Assembly: GCA_028554755.1 (NCBI GenBank)
Contig: JAPTOF010000003.1
Span: 5,293,501-5,357,500, forward strand
Source: Cordia subcordata
Lineage: Eukaryota > Streptophyta > Magnoliopsida > Boraginales > Cordiaceae
Reading direction: 5' to 3'
Length of the DNA stretch: 64,000 nucleotides
The position numbers and the translations under genes were made by a program. The notes beneath the pieces are model-generated. The model did not search any database and was not told the DNA's origin. It saw only the letters and a program-made list of their open reading frames with translations. This document shows, piece by piece, positions 1 through 12,149 of the stretch. Position 1 is the stretch's first letter, and every line of letters begins with the position of its first letter.

Positions 1-3000
1 ATTCGGGTTCACAATTCCACCCCCAAAATCAAACGGATCAGCAAGCTTAGTTGCCATTCCCTCGGCAAAAATTGGTTCTCCAGTATGTGGATCGGTTGTC
101 CAAGCTATTTGAATGCAGATTATATATTAGCTCCTATGGCATTACGATATTTAGCATAGACAAAAAACAAATTTTGTCAGGTCTAGAGCTATTGACTAAA
201 TTACCTGTTGTTACGAGTGCAGATTTAATAACGGCAGGAGTCCATTTAGGATGCAATGACTTGAGCAGGGCAGTGATTCCAGCCACATGAGGCGCTGCCA
301 TTGATGTTCCAGACAGAAAGTTGTATCCAACTTTATCTACGTCTGGGGGAAGTGCAGCTAGTATGTTAACTCCCGGCGCTGCTACATCAGGCTGCACGAT
401 AAATACTCCAGTTAGTGACCTCATCAGCTAGAGAACTGCATGATATCTGATAAACCAAATTGTAATTAAGCCTTTTTTTTTTATTTCATCCCAACCCCTG
501 TTCCCCATAAGATTTGAATTCAAGACCTCATACTTAGGGGAGGTAGTCTCAACCACTTGAACTACCTCCTAATCCCTGAATTATAATTAAGTTATTAGAA
601 GTAGAGTTATACCTTAAGTACTGCAGGAGCAAGTGTGTTAGGACCTCGTGATGAGAATGATGCAATATAAGTTGAGACAGGTTTGCCAATATAGGTCCTG
701 GATGATTCAAGTCGAGCCCTTGGAGACCTGTATGCCCAAGGATCTTAAGAATGACCGAGAATCACAACAAAAATTGGATTCGAAAAGCTTATGATGTACC
801 TGGTGGAGCGGATGTAGTATACTATTTCAGTTCCTGTTTGGAAGTTTACTTGGACGCACGGAAAGGAGTCATCATTATACACATCCAACATCTTAACTGG
901 ATTTTTTGCAACGATTAGCCCCGAGGCACCAACCATGATCACAAGTGTTCTAACCTTTAATATTTCTTGCTCACTGGTAAGCTTAGTGAAGCAAAGTACT
1001 ACTTTTCCCGCCATCCAGGTATCATTCTGAGCTAGAGATTCACAATACCTACAAAATAACACAACGCATAACTATATAAGCCATACTAAGTTATTGATTT
1101 GCATGCTCCCTCTAATAAATATTTCTAAATATCACACCATAAAACCCATCTTTCTACAAAGATTATCATTTAGTTCGATTTATCAGTGTCTACAAGATTA
1201 TACCGATGTAGGATTGGTGGACTCTCAGGGTAAGCCAATTTGACAAAGCCAGTATCCTTTCCCGAATACAAGGCTTCCGCCTACAAAGAGAAATTATAAC
1301 CCTTGAGATTGGAAATCGAATTGGCAACAATAAAACGTGAGGTAGAAAAGAAAAATGTTTGCCCTTTCGTGTTTTCTCTCATTCCTAATGGATTAATCCT
1401 GCAACTAGGAAAAACAAATACTAACCATCAAGGTTTGGTTGTTTCCTAGTGTGATAAATGTGGGGAATGACCTATCAATTGTCGACGCAGCAACGGTTAT
1501 GACCCATGGTGCTACATTCGACACAGTTTGTGAAATCGGACCCGAGTTTCCTCCTGCACAAACGACTATGATCCCTTTCTCTACAGCATGAAATGATCCA
1601 ACAGAAATTAGATCGCGTAAGTCAACCTCAGAGTATAAAGGTATATTCACGCCCAGTGAAAGTGATAAAACATCGACACCATCATGAATGGCTTCATCAA
1701 ATGCTTTGAGGATATCAGCATATGAGACTGCCCCATAAATCCAGGCCACTTTGTACATAGCCAATCGAGACCTGGGTGCTCCACCCTTTAGCGTTCCATA
1801 TCCAAGTCCCTGGTGGCTCACATTCTGGACAAAGGAGCCACTAGCAGTACTAGCCGTGTGCGTGCCATGTCCAATTACATCTCTAGCAGATAATACGTCA
1901 TGAAAGTCACTGATGTTGATCTTTTTGATACCGGATTCGGCAAGGAAGCCATCGATGAAGTAACGAGCTCCTATTAGCTTCCTGTTACAGTTTTTATTCG
2001 GGTCAAAGCCTGTCCCAGCTTGACAGAAGCCTTTCCACCTAGAAGGGATAGGCCCCAAGCCTTCATCGTTAAAAGCTTGAGATTCTGGCCACAGTCCTGC
2101 TTATAAGTCATTTTATACTTTTGTAAGACTGCATATCTTCCTGGAACATAACACATCTACTTAGACAAGATATAAGAGTTAACCTGTGTCAATAACACCA
2201 ATTATGACATCCTCCCCCATTTTGGAATCATGCAACACATTTGTGGCTGAATTAAAGGAGAGACCCAAGTAATCCCAACTCCTTGTTGTGTGCAGCTTGT
2301 AAAATTGATTAGGGATGACATGAATGACGTCAGGCAACTCTGCCAACATGGTGAAAAATCCTTTATGAAAATATGACATACAACCACTCTTAATTGTTTG
2401 GGTAAATGCACATTTATCCCTGTGTCTTAAAACTTAACATGTTCTCCTCTCTTTTATTTTTTTTTTTCAAGAATTGAAAAATAATCCCTTACTTTATCGT
2501 ATTATGTATAAATTAACTTGTTATACATTATACGTACATTTTTTTACATCTATTGGTGTTAAGATTTGTCATGCGATATGTTTTTGCAAAAATATCCTTA
2601 TTTTCAATTACCAACGTTAAGATAATAGCAAAAAGAAATAGATAATTGTGAAACCTTCTGAAAAGTAGAGGACTGGTTAATGTGGTAAGTTTTTAAAAAA
2701 TATAGGAGATAATCAACTAATAGATAAATCATATTGGATGATTAACACTAAAACAACTACAAAGCAACATATCACTTTTAAAAAGTGCAAAAAGATATTA
2801 CGATAAATTTTAAAACTCAAAAGAGTAAATAACTAAATAAATAAATCACAGAGATAACGTGCATTTGACACCTCAAAATCTAAAGATTTTAGGTGCTTGC
2901 AAAGTACCTGCAGTCTTTTGGGCCTGTGAAGGTGTCATCTTGGCAGCAAAGCCAGAGAAGCCATGTTTATAACTGTAGATCATCGCTTCTGCAGATGTTT

Positions 3001-3101
3001 CTTTGCTGCAGCATCATGATAAGTGAAGACACATAAATTGCAAGGCAATTATTGATCCACATATTCAATCTCAATAATATACTCCAAGAATAGAAGAATT
3101 G

Positions 3102-3133
<32 letters not shown>

Positions 3134-3476
3134 ATATATATATCACTATGGTACCTTCCAAGAACTGTAGAGAGCATTTCATGATGACTAGATGTGATGA
3201 GTGTGGGATCATCATGCCGCTTTCTGCCCAAGTAAACGATATAAACCTGCTTCAATTTGTCATAATTGATTAATCATTAATTACGAGTACTTAAACAGGT
3301 TAAATTAAAGAAAATGAAAAATAATTTATATGAACCATAAATGTATGACAAGAGCTATATGGATGACTAACTTTGCTTTCAACTTCCGCTTTAGCTAGAA
3401 ATATGTTTGCCACACTCAGTGATAGAAGTAAAGAAAGAAAAGCTAAAAAAAGCTTTTTTAATGGGAGATTTCCCAT
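1..3476 (-). CDS. Subtilisin-like serine protease, SBT3 type (subtilase 1), 3' end cut by window
   Basis: A secreted plant subtilase (peptidase family S8), expected to act in the cell wall or apoplast. Exons on the minus strand in transcript order: 3476-3372, 3246-3155, 3005-2908, 2339-2184, 2096-1426, 1280-1204, 1048-800, 727-613, 391-205, 104-1 (continues outside). All junctions seen are GT-AG and the frame stays open. Residues 1-35 are a signal peptide beginning MGNLPLKK; an upstream in-frame ATG at 3527 was not used because the paralogues also begin with MGNLP. An inhibitor_I9 prodomain (VYIVYLG to HVIPN) follows. The catalytic Asp is in DTG (about 149), His in GHGTHTAST (about 227), oxyanion Asn in GGNSGP (about 334) and Ser in [11 protein letters not shown] (about 551), with a PA-type region before the Ser. 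The missing end should hold the fibronectin-III-like domain. This is the only one of the three copies with no visible lesion. Confidence 0.9.
471..578 (-). mobile_element. tRNA-derived SINE in intron 8 of subtilase 1
   Basis: About 108 bases on the minus strand, ending in an A-rich tail. The head holds an A-box-like stretch (TAGTTCAAGTGGTTGAG) and a weaker B-box-like stretch (GAATTCAAATC), as in Pol III-transcribed SINEs. It is flanked by AATTGTAATTAAG (458-470) and AATTATAATTAAG (579-591), a 13-base target duplication with one mismatch. Intron 8 is 221 bases here and 105 in subtilase 2, which lacks the insertion. A second copy of the same SINE lies at about 43467, interrupted by another element. 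Confidence 0.75.
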
Positions 3477-3549
3477 ATATGAGTACCGAGAACTAAAGGG
3501 AACTGTTGGCTTGCAAAAAGAGCTCACTCACGTTGTTAGGAGATGATGG

Positions 3550-3557
3550 TTTATATA
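3550..3557 (-). promoter_or_regulatory. Putative TATA box of subtilase 1
   Basis: TATATAAA on the minus strand, about 75 bases upstream of the chosen ATG at 3476. The spacing matches that of subtilase 2. The surrounding sequence does not resemble the promoter shared by subtilases 2 and 3. Confidence 0.5.
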
Positions 3558-3559
3558 GT

Positions 3560-6491
3560 GGTGGTGTACCGTAGGTTGAATGAAAGAAATTAGTTTGAAA
3601 TAGTCATACTTAGAGAGTTCATTTGACTTTGTTTATTTTTATGTGTTTATAATCGGCAAATGTATATAACTAAAAGTCACTTATAGCTAAGCGATAAATA
3701 AATTGAGAAGTTTTTGAATAATATATTTAGATCAACAATATTTGATAAATACGTACTTCTACGTAATAGTATTAGTTAAAATGATTAAAAACAATCTCAC
3801 ATTAATTAACGTTGTATTTTTTTTTTTTTTGGAGTTTTTAAAGGATAAATAACTCTTTGTTTATGGTCAAAGATAGGTGCTTATAACTACAATGATCAGC
3901 TTATTTTTTCACTAGATTATAAACACCGAAAAGTGGCAAGTAAATTACATTATTGAACTAAGCATGTCAATTTTTTTTTTTTTTGGTGGCTTATAAACTT
4001 ATCCAAACAGCCTCCTAAACTACTGGATGATGTTTAGTTTACGATATATGAGATTATTTGCACATGACAATGATGACTACAGTTTTCTGACGACGAAATT
4101 GATAGGGAAGGCTTGAATTCATGTGCAAAAGTCTGCAATGATTTTTTTCTCGTTACGTGGTTTGCTATCCTTCAAGTAACACAGAGATAATGCAATAATA
4201 GAGCTTCCTGATAATTAGCAACGATATTAAAAATCTATTTCTTTTTCCAACTTTCTACCTCAAAATTCAATTCCTGTTCTTAGTGGGCTCCGAAACTAAA
4301 TCATTATTCTTTTAACGACATTGACGTGACTGTCATATCCAGTAGCAATGTAGATATAACCCAAACCTATTCTTTTATGGTCTTTTTTTTTAATTTTTAA
4401 TTTAAGATAGTCATTGAGGACGGTTGTACATGGTTAGAAGTGCTGTGAGGTGATTAAAAAAATTACATAGCCATATTATATTGATAACTTTTAAAATTAA
4501 CACCATTAAAATGCATCCTATAAATCCATGACCCCATTAAATACATCACATCAACACCATTCGAGGATGAATTTTCCTTTTTTGCTGGGTAACACCGTTG
4601 CTAGGGATTGAATTGGGGGATGAATTTGCTTTTCTTGCTGGGTAAAGATTAACACCGTTGCTAGGGATTGAATTCGGGAATGAATTTATAAATGATTGTT
4701 TAGGTATTCTTATTGAAAGGGATGTATTTAATAGCTTTAAAGATAAAGTAATTATTCAATGCTTTGATCTCAATTTTAATATTTGTATTCTGAAGAAATA
4801 TTTGAACTCTTTGTTGAAATATATTCCTATTACACAAAAAAAATTATAAAATTTAAGGCCACCTTATAAAGTCATGTATCGCTCCTTATATTAACATATT
4901 GGTTTTTGTAATAGAACTTCAGTAATTTTAAAATAGTATGAGAGTTGGGTCGGTTTTGGCCTAATTTCTCCTATCATACATGTGTGACTTATAATAAGAA
5001 AATAAAAAAATTAGTTCCAAACTTATTCTAATGAAGTCACTAAAATTACCTATTATATAATCTCGCAATTAAACTTTAGTAGCGAATCGCAGAGCATAGG
5101 CGCTATCGAAATCAACTGTGATGCATCATTCAACGGAGAAAATAATAGCACTGAGATAGCTGTTATCCATAGAGATCATTTTCCACAAAGATGCTCATTT
5201 TCCACAAAGATGCCTTTTTTATTTTATTTTATTTTAAAGCAAAAGTGTGTAGTTCACCCAAGGGTACGATTGACATTGCCTTGATCTTGTTAAAGATTTC
5301 AAGGATGTATCCCTTAAACTAGACAATATAGTGTAAGTGATGCGAACATACTTGAGTGGTCGATTGGTTAGCTAAGAAAGTTATACTTGATTTACTCTCA
5401 TCATGTATGGATGGTTCCTCTTCTCGTGGAACTCTTTAATGTATTATACTATATTTTGAAAACCACATGTATTGGTTAGTTTTTAAGTATTAATGAAATT
5501 TACTCTTTTTCTAATTAAAAAGAAAAGTCTTGCCTAGACTCATTGTTCTTTCTCCCTCTACAATTTTTCTATGGTGGCTCTCAATGGGGGCTAGTCAACT
5601 CTAATAATGTAATATATAAACTACTAGTCTTGTGGATAAGAGAGAGGGACTTAGTTTTAACACTTTATTGGGCCTGGTCAAGCTACCATAATCTTCAAAA
5701 ACAAATTCTATACTTTATATATCATACCACTAAAATTAATAATAGTACGACATAGAATTAGGCCCAACTTGAGAGGATAAGCATAAATAACATTCTAGGT
5801 TTTACTAGTCAACTTTAACACGATTTTCGATACTGCCAAATATTTCAATTAGTAACCCACAATTTTAAAATGTTCTAACAGTATCCTATTTAGGCAACAC
5901 TTATTGGTTTTTTATTTTAAATTGTTACATTTTATAAAACAATGTTGAATCACATAGATCATTATACCATATCAGCATAGGACCACTATAATCAGAAGTA
6001 TTGATTCCCTATCAACATAAATTCCACAGTGATAAAATGTAGTGTGGCATTTGGCACATGTGAAACAATTGGTCCACTTTATGTCCTCGATCGATGGGAT
6101 ATGAATCCCTTTTAATGCATCCAAACTGAAACCACTTCACTTAAAAAAAAATCTTCAATTATATATTTTGATATATGAAACTTTAAAAATGCATGAGCTT
6201 TTACAAATAAACCATTGATAACTTTGAATGCATACACATGAAATATGATCATAAAGATAACTGAATAAAACTAAGAAAGGATTGATGTATTGAAAGAATT
6301 GGTGAAAGCATGACGTTTGTAAAAGACAAACTCCCACAAAACTCATGACATGAAAAGATGGTACGGTATTCATAAGCTTTACGTGCTTCTAAATTTTAGT
6401 AGGCCTAAGCCCTTTTGTTATTGGATCAACAATCATGTTGCTAGAGGCAATTTCTTCGCTTACCATTGTACACACATTCAATATCTTTTGA
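3560..6491. other. AT-rich intergenic region upstream of subtilase 1
   Basis: No gene is supported. Poly-T runs occur at about 3820 and 3970. A short tandem duplication of about 55-60 bases lies at 4566-4677; both units contain ACCGTTGCTAGGGATTGAAT. Open frames here are short, lack family signatures and have AT-rich composition like the surroundings. Confidence 0.5.
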
Positions 6492-6886
6492 GAGTAAATT
6501 ACATATTATCTCCTCTACTCTGATTTATATGTATTATACCTTTTTGTAGTATCAAAATTAGTTAACTACCTCTCTATATTCTGAACTATGTACATCTTAT
6601 TCTTTGTAGTATTAAAACTACTTAATTACCCCCTAAAATTTTTACAAGTGTGCAAAATACCCCTATCATCATTTTATATTTCAGGGGATATTTTGCATAC
6701 TTTTAAAAGCTTCATGGGATCTTGCATACTTTTAAGAACTTCAAGGAGGTAATTAGCTAGTTTGATACTATAGAGGGGTATAGTATACATAGGTCGGAAT
6801 ACAAGGAGACAATTAGTTAATTTTGATATTATAAGGGATATAATGCACATAGGTCAGAGTACAGGAGAGTAATATACAATTTACTC
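6492..6886. mobile_element. Foldback or MITE-like element with long inverted ends
   Basis: The left end, starting GAGTAAATTACATATTA, is matched on the opposite strand by the right end over at least 50 bases, with further imperfect pairing inward through repeated motifs such as TTTTGATA and TGCATACTTTTA. The element is about 395 bases. The GAGTAAAT termini resemble those of the larger element at 27229. A clean target duplication is not visible. Confidence 0.6.
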
Positions 6887-7199
6887 TATCTAAAAGTATA
6901 TATAGCCCAAGTTATGACTTACTTTCTTTTTGCATATTAGATTGCTAGATTTGTTAGTGTTGGAATTTTTTGTTTAATGTCATTTTAATATTGTATTATC
7001 ATATTTATAAGTGTTTTTAGAATTTAGGAAAATATTACTAGAATGTGATTAAGTTACATAATTAAATATACAACAATCAAATTTTAAAATTGCCAAAATC
7101 ACCCAAAACTGCCCAAAAGCCGAAACAACAACAATAGTTGGTTTGTCTATTATTTTGGGAATTTTGTTTTACAAAATTTCAAACTACTTAAATCAGTTT

Positions 7200-7860
7200 G
7201 ATTAGAAAATTAAGAAAAAAAGTCCAAAACTTCCCACGTATACCCCCACTAGAAATTAATAAGAATCTTGTTTCAAGTAGTTTGTTGACAAAGTTACTAT
7301 TCAAACTGGCATTTAGGCAGATAACTTTATACACTCCAGTGTGGGTATTTTGTTTGAAAAGAGTTGTCTTTGTAATGGCATATTCAAACTCAACGGATCA
7401 AAGATCATCAATAATAACATAAATATTTCTTCTGCCTATATTTTTGAGTCTGAATCTTGATGCAATGAAAGGCTTGGCCATGTAAATTTTAGAAGATTGC
7501 ATGATATGGTTAGATTAGAGTTATTTCCGTACTTTAATAAGAATCATAAAAATTACAGTACTTGTTCACTCACAAAAATAAAAACAAACCTTTTTTGAAG
7601 GTTGAAAGATCAACAAGTGTACTAGATCTAGCACTTATTAATGTGTGTGATTTTCATATTAATCTTGGTATCAGTGGAATTAAGTATTAGTGTTACTTTC
7701 TTACATTATCATCCTAGATTTTGTAATGTGTACTTGTTGAGTTATGAAGATGAAGTGATGAAAAATTTAATATTTATAACACTTAAATATAGTATCATGG
7801 TGAATCCACTTTTAATGTCTAAGAGGGTATCTTTAAGAGGCAGGAGATTGGATTGATGTA
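7200..7860 (+). pseudogene. Decayed Ty1-copia internal fragment (gag-pre-integrase region)
   Basis: Around 7465-7560 one frame reads RLGHVNFRRLHDMV, which matches the GAG-pre-integrase motif of Ty1-copia polyproteins. After a frame change, text resembling the following LIHSDVCDF segment appears near 7630. Stops and frame changes are many, and neither LTR was found. It is an old fragment with no coding capacity. Confidence 0.5.
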
Positions 7861-7888
7861 GGAGTGTAAAAAAGAAAAAAGAGAGTTA

Positions 7889-7988
7889 GTCTTATAATTA
7901 AAATTAATTAAGTTAAGTTTGATTAGATTATATATTAAGTCTTATAATTAAAATTAATTAATTTAAGTTTGATTAGATTATATATTAA
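7889..7988. repeat. Tandem repeat, two units of 50 bases
   Basis: Two almost identical 50-base units beginning GTCTTATAATTAAAATTAAT lie side by side. They sit in AT-rich intergenic DNA and have no coding content. Confidence 0.8.
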
Positions 7989-8723
7989 ACCATTTCACTT
8001 GTAATTTACATAACAAATTAAACTAATTGTGGTTAGGATAAAGATTACAGAAATTAAGTTAGATAAATAATGTTGGTCATATAAGTAGAATAATACAAAG
8101 GTTAGGATAAGAGATTGCAATGTTTTGTATTAATTTTGTGTTTGATTCTAACCTTGTAGACGTTACTATCATAAACTTTAGTATTTAATCCTAATTAGAT
8201 CATAATTAATAACCTTCAATATGTAATTGTAATTGCAAGTGTTTAGTTTAACTATAGTTATAAGAAAGTGTCTAGTATAGTTATAATTATGCGGCATAAA
8301 TAGATAAATAGAGTTATTGAATAAAAAAAAGTGTCTAGTATGACTAAAATTAAGTCAATAATATAATTATCAATTAAATTAAGTGTGATTAAGTTATACT
8401 TTAAACCATTAAGTTTTAATTAAATAAATATATTAACTATTAAAACAATTCTAGTTAAATCATAACCTTTATTATGTATATAAAAGTATTAGTAATATCT
8501 ATAATTAACTAATAAATATAGAACATTTTGAGACATTAATATAGTTCTAATTAGATTGTAGTTTTTAGTCTGTATATAAACAAAGATATAATGTGAGTTT
8601 ATCGATAATGCACACAACTTAAAATCCTCAAAGAGTAAACAAGGTGAGGGGTTCAACTTTTTTATAAATCAATCCAATCAAACATGTGCGCCAATAAAAT
8701 TGAGATTCCAAAGCAACTATTGG

Positions 8724-8961
8724 AATGTATGGATTGGCTTTCTTTTTTTTTTTTTTTTAAAGGAAAAAGCATTTTTTTAAAAAAAAGTTACATTAAATTT
8801 GTAATAACTATTTGATTTGACTGTTAAAAAAGCTAAAACTCTGAAAAAAAGTTCAAACACAACTTTTTTTAGAAGTCAAAATTTTCAACTTCTAAAAAAA
8901 AACTGTTTTTGAAAAGCTATTAAAAAAAGTACTTTTGAAAAAAACCAATCCAAACTGGCCC
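8724..8961. mobile_element. Tourist-like MITE copy, left end degraded
   Basis: The right end reads CAATCCAAACTGGCCC followed by TTA. The interior carries the family signature AGTTACATTAAATTTGTAA and runs of poly-T/poly-A. It belongs to the family also found at 21809, 23526, 24773, 39104, 40717, 59192 and 62028. The first bases of the left inverted repeat are not recognisable. Confidence 0.65.
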
Positions 8962-9040
8962 TTAGTCTAATTAAGGGGAAAATAGGCCTAAATCATCTGT
9001 TGCGCTTCATTGTTGAGGAATGTCATGCAAGGCTAATTAG

Positions 9041-9730
9041 TAGAGATGGCAACGGGGTGGGTGCCCTACCCATGAAGGAATCTCAAACCCGCTATCTAGA
9101 TTGCATTTCAATTTTTATTTTCCTCCCAAACCCGGATAAAAATAAAATGGGAATTCCATTTCCGGAACGCTCCAAACCTGCGGGTTCTGCAACATCCTAA
9201 ACCCGGTTAAAAAATTTTAAAATTTAAATAAAAAATTTTAACAAAAAAAGTTCCAAACCCAAATATAAGATATGTTCTCAACCCCAGAAATCGAATTTAA
9301 TCACTAAATTTTAAAAAACTAACCATTTAAATAAATTTTCCCAAAAAATCTAAACAATATTCCTAAAATACATTTAAATGATAAAAATTTAAAGAGCAAA
9401 AGCTTAAGGGTTCAAACCTTTTTACTACAAGAAAGTAAAAAAAATTTCTTAATTTTTAGTATATAATATGTACTTATGTACTTAAAATTATAATTAATTA
9501 ATAAATGTAAAACACCTATACACACACACACATCCATATATGTATATATATAACCGGGTTCACGAATGTGGGTACTCGGGGGGTCAATCCCAATTCCGTC
9601 CCAAACCCTAATGGGCATTTTTAATCGTTCCTGATTTGTTCCAGGTTCTTAACAGGAGAGATTTTATCAGATTTTAATAGGGTCGGTCGATGCCGAGTAC
9701 CTTAAGCCACTCATTCCGTTACCATCCCTA
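9041..9730. mobile_element. Non-autonomous hAT-like element, 690 bases
   Basis: The left end TAGAGATGGCAACGGGG pairs with the right end, whose reverse complement starts TAGGGATGGTAACGG. The flanks CTAATTAG (9033-9040) and CTAATGAG (9731-9738) form an 8-base target duplication with one mismatch, the length typical of hAT insertions. The interior has AACCCG-rich stretches, an AC/TA microsatellite near 9520-9550 and no transposase frame. Confidence 0.75.
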
Positions 9731-9738
9731 CTAATGAG

Positions 9739-9901
9739 TCATAACGGGTATCATTTAGGCCATGTATGTCAGAGACAAATTGGTACCCAGATTGGCTCGC
9801 CAGTTTTGATCGTAATTATTGGAGCTGAGTATTGTAGATCATTCACTTGTTTTGACTTTAATAGTTGATGGGAAGTAATAAGAGAAGCAAAACTACTCCA
9901 A

Positions 9902-9945
<44 letters not shown>

Positions 9946-10458
9946 GAAATTCTACTAGTTACTCTCTTTTTGTATTGAAAATGAAAAAGAAAAAAAGAAG
10001 GTACACTAATTTCTTTCTTTCTTTCTTTCTTTTTTTTTTTTTTTTGCAACGAGAGAAATCCAACTAGTCATCGGTAGATTTGGCTGGAGCTCGACTATCA
10101 ATTGGCAAACTTCGGATACACCGCACGTCTCTTATATGAGATACTAATTAATTCGAAGACATTCGCCCGCCACAAAGGATTAAATTTGAAATTGGGTCAT
10201 GAGTCGTGTCTAAAGATGCACTAATTTTACTTCTACGCTCAACTAGGACAGGGACTGAATTCGGTGCACTAATTTCTCTTCTCCCTGACATGTTGAGGAT
10301 CCATTTTGTTTATAATTTTCAGTCCAGAAAAAAACAAAAAAATTCGTTTAAAATTTTACCTCCCCTTGAATGAGCGGTGGGCGCGGTAAACGTTGAGAGA
10401 AAACACGAGCTTAGCCGAGGGCTTATCCATTTGAAGGCCGTGGCATTGCCATCCAGAA
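9739..10458. other. Intergenic region and probable promoter of the mTERF gene
   Basis: It contains a (TA)n run at about 9905-9940, a CTTT run near 10013-10030 followed by poly-T, and then more mixed-composition DNA from about 10060 that probably includes the promoter and 5' leader of the gene at 10459. No clear TATA box was identified. Confidence 0.5.
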
Positions 10459-12149
10459 ATGTTTGCCCTTCTTGCTATGTCCTCCACCCCATCTTCTTCT
10501 CCTTCTTCTTTGTCCTCCATCTCACAGACGCCACACTCTTACTCACGATTCGCCGCTTCATTCGCACCACCGAATCTTAACACTTGGTTCTCTCTTGTGG
10601 GATTCACGAGCATCGCACAACGCTTACGAATACCCAGAAATGTACTGGTCAGATGCAACGCTCTCACCACCATCAACGGTTACAATTCCACCAGCATGTT
10701 CCCGGATACTTCCGGTGAGTATTCTTCTGTCAGGCATTTCATCGAACATATTGTAGCGTTTCTGGCATCCTAAACTAAGCACATATCTTTTTGTAATTAA
10801 TCTTAGCGGGATATTAGAGAAACGGAGTGCATTATTAACACTTGATGAATTCATGGTTTGCTGCAGAGATATTGCTGTTTACTCTGTTTCAAGAAATTGG
10901 GTTTAATGAAAGAGAAACAGAATCCCTTTTCCATAGCAATGCAGCTCTCAGGTTTATGCCTTTTCAGTCTATTCGGTCCAGAATCCACTCCTTACAGTCC
11001 CTTGGTGTCAGTGGCCTTGCTCTTTCTCGATTGATCGTGAAAAGGCCTGATGTTTTAACTGCTGAAGAAGTTGAGTCATTGTTATCATTTCTTCTTCGCA
11101 GCAATGATTTAAGTTTACGAGGGAAAATAGAACCTGAGCAGATTGACCGTTTGTTAAATTCAACTGAGCCGAAATTTCTGGTAGGATTTGAAGGGAAAGT
11201 GAGATTGTTACTTGACAATGGCATCCCACAGGAGAAGCTTGTTTATGTTCTTAACAATGCCAACTTGACTAAGGCCTTGTGTCATAAATCGTTTGAAGAA
11301 ATTGGAAGAATGTTTGCTTTCTTGAACCGTTTTGGTGGGGTGGATTTTATTATTCGTCGTCCAGCTATCCTTAATTATGATCTGGACACCCAGTTAGCTC
11401 CGAGAATTGGGTTCCTATTCGAGCTGAGTTCTAGAGATGAGGGTGCCACTTCAACCGTGTTGCGTAAACTGCCGTTTGTTTTGGCTTATAGTGTTGACCA
11501 TTTGAAGGATCACGTTGATTTTCTAAAATCATTTGCTGGGTTAGACGAGCAGGAAATATTTAGGATTGTTCTCGTTTATCCTAATTTGTTTAGCGCCAGT
11601 AGAGAGAGGAAATTGCATCCTAGGATAGATTTTCTTAAGCAATGTGGTTTGAGCTCGAATGATATATATAGGTTCTTGGTCAAAGCTCCTCTCTTTCTAA
11701 GCCTGTCATTCGAAGAGAATCTGGCCTACAAACTAGTCTTCTTGGCCAAAATTGGGTATGAGAATAAAACGAAAGAATTGGCAATGGCAATGGGAGCTGT
11801 CACCCGAACAAGCTGCAAGAATATGCAAGAGGTTATTGGCGTTTTTCTGCGATATGGTTTAACTTGTGAGGACATATTGGAAATGAGCAAAAAGCACCCG
11901 CAGGTACTGCAGTACAATCATGAGTCTTTGGAAGAGAAGATGGATTACTTAATTGAGGAGATGGGTCGTGAAGTTGGAGAGCTGTTGGCCTTTCCTGCTT
12001 TTCTTGGTTACAAACTCGATGGTAGAATCAAACATAGGTATGAAGCGAAGAAGAAAATTCTAGGTGAAGGGATGTCCCTCAATAAGCTCTTAAGTGTCTC
12101 AGCAGCTAGATTTTCAATGAAAAGCAAGAGGAAGCAAACAAAGACATGA
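10459..12149 (+). CDS. mTERF-domain protein, probably chloroplast-targeted
   Basis: Two exons, 10459-10714 and 10867-12149, joined at a GT-AG intron in phase 1, give a 512-residue protein. The first 80 or so residues are Ser/Pro-rich and lack acidic residues, as in a plastid or mitochondrial transit peptide. The rest is built of roughly 30-residue helical repeats with the recurrent leucine/proline pattern of mTERF proteins (for example GLDEQEIFRIVLVYPNLF and CEDILEMSKKHPQVLQYN). Such proteins bind nucleic acid and affect organelle transcription or RNA processing. Length and layout recall MTERF8/pTAC15, but that assignment is a guess. A downstream ATG at 10477 could serve as start. The second exon alone has an in-frame ATG at 10842, but it lies in the intron. 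No lesion seen. Confidence 0.88.

Noticed and set aside
9900..9945. Possible CRISPR-like or regular array in TA repeats
   Set aside because: Simple (TA)n microsatellite; similar runs occur at 16767, 25338, 31661 and 43050 and have no spacer structure.
10842..10866. Start of the mTERF protein at the in-frame ATG 10842
   Set aside because: A GT-AG intron from 10715 to 10866 joins an upstream exon that supplies a transit peptide; the ATG at 10842 lies within that intron.
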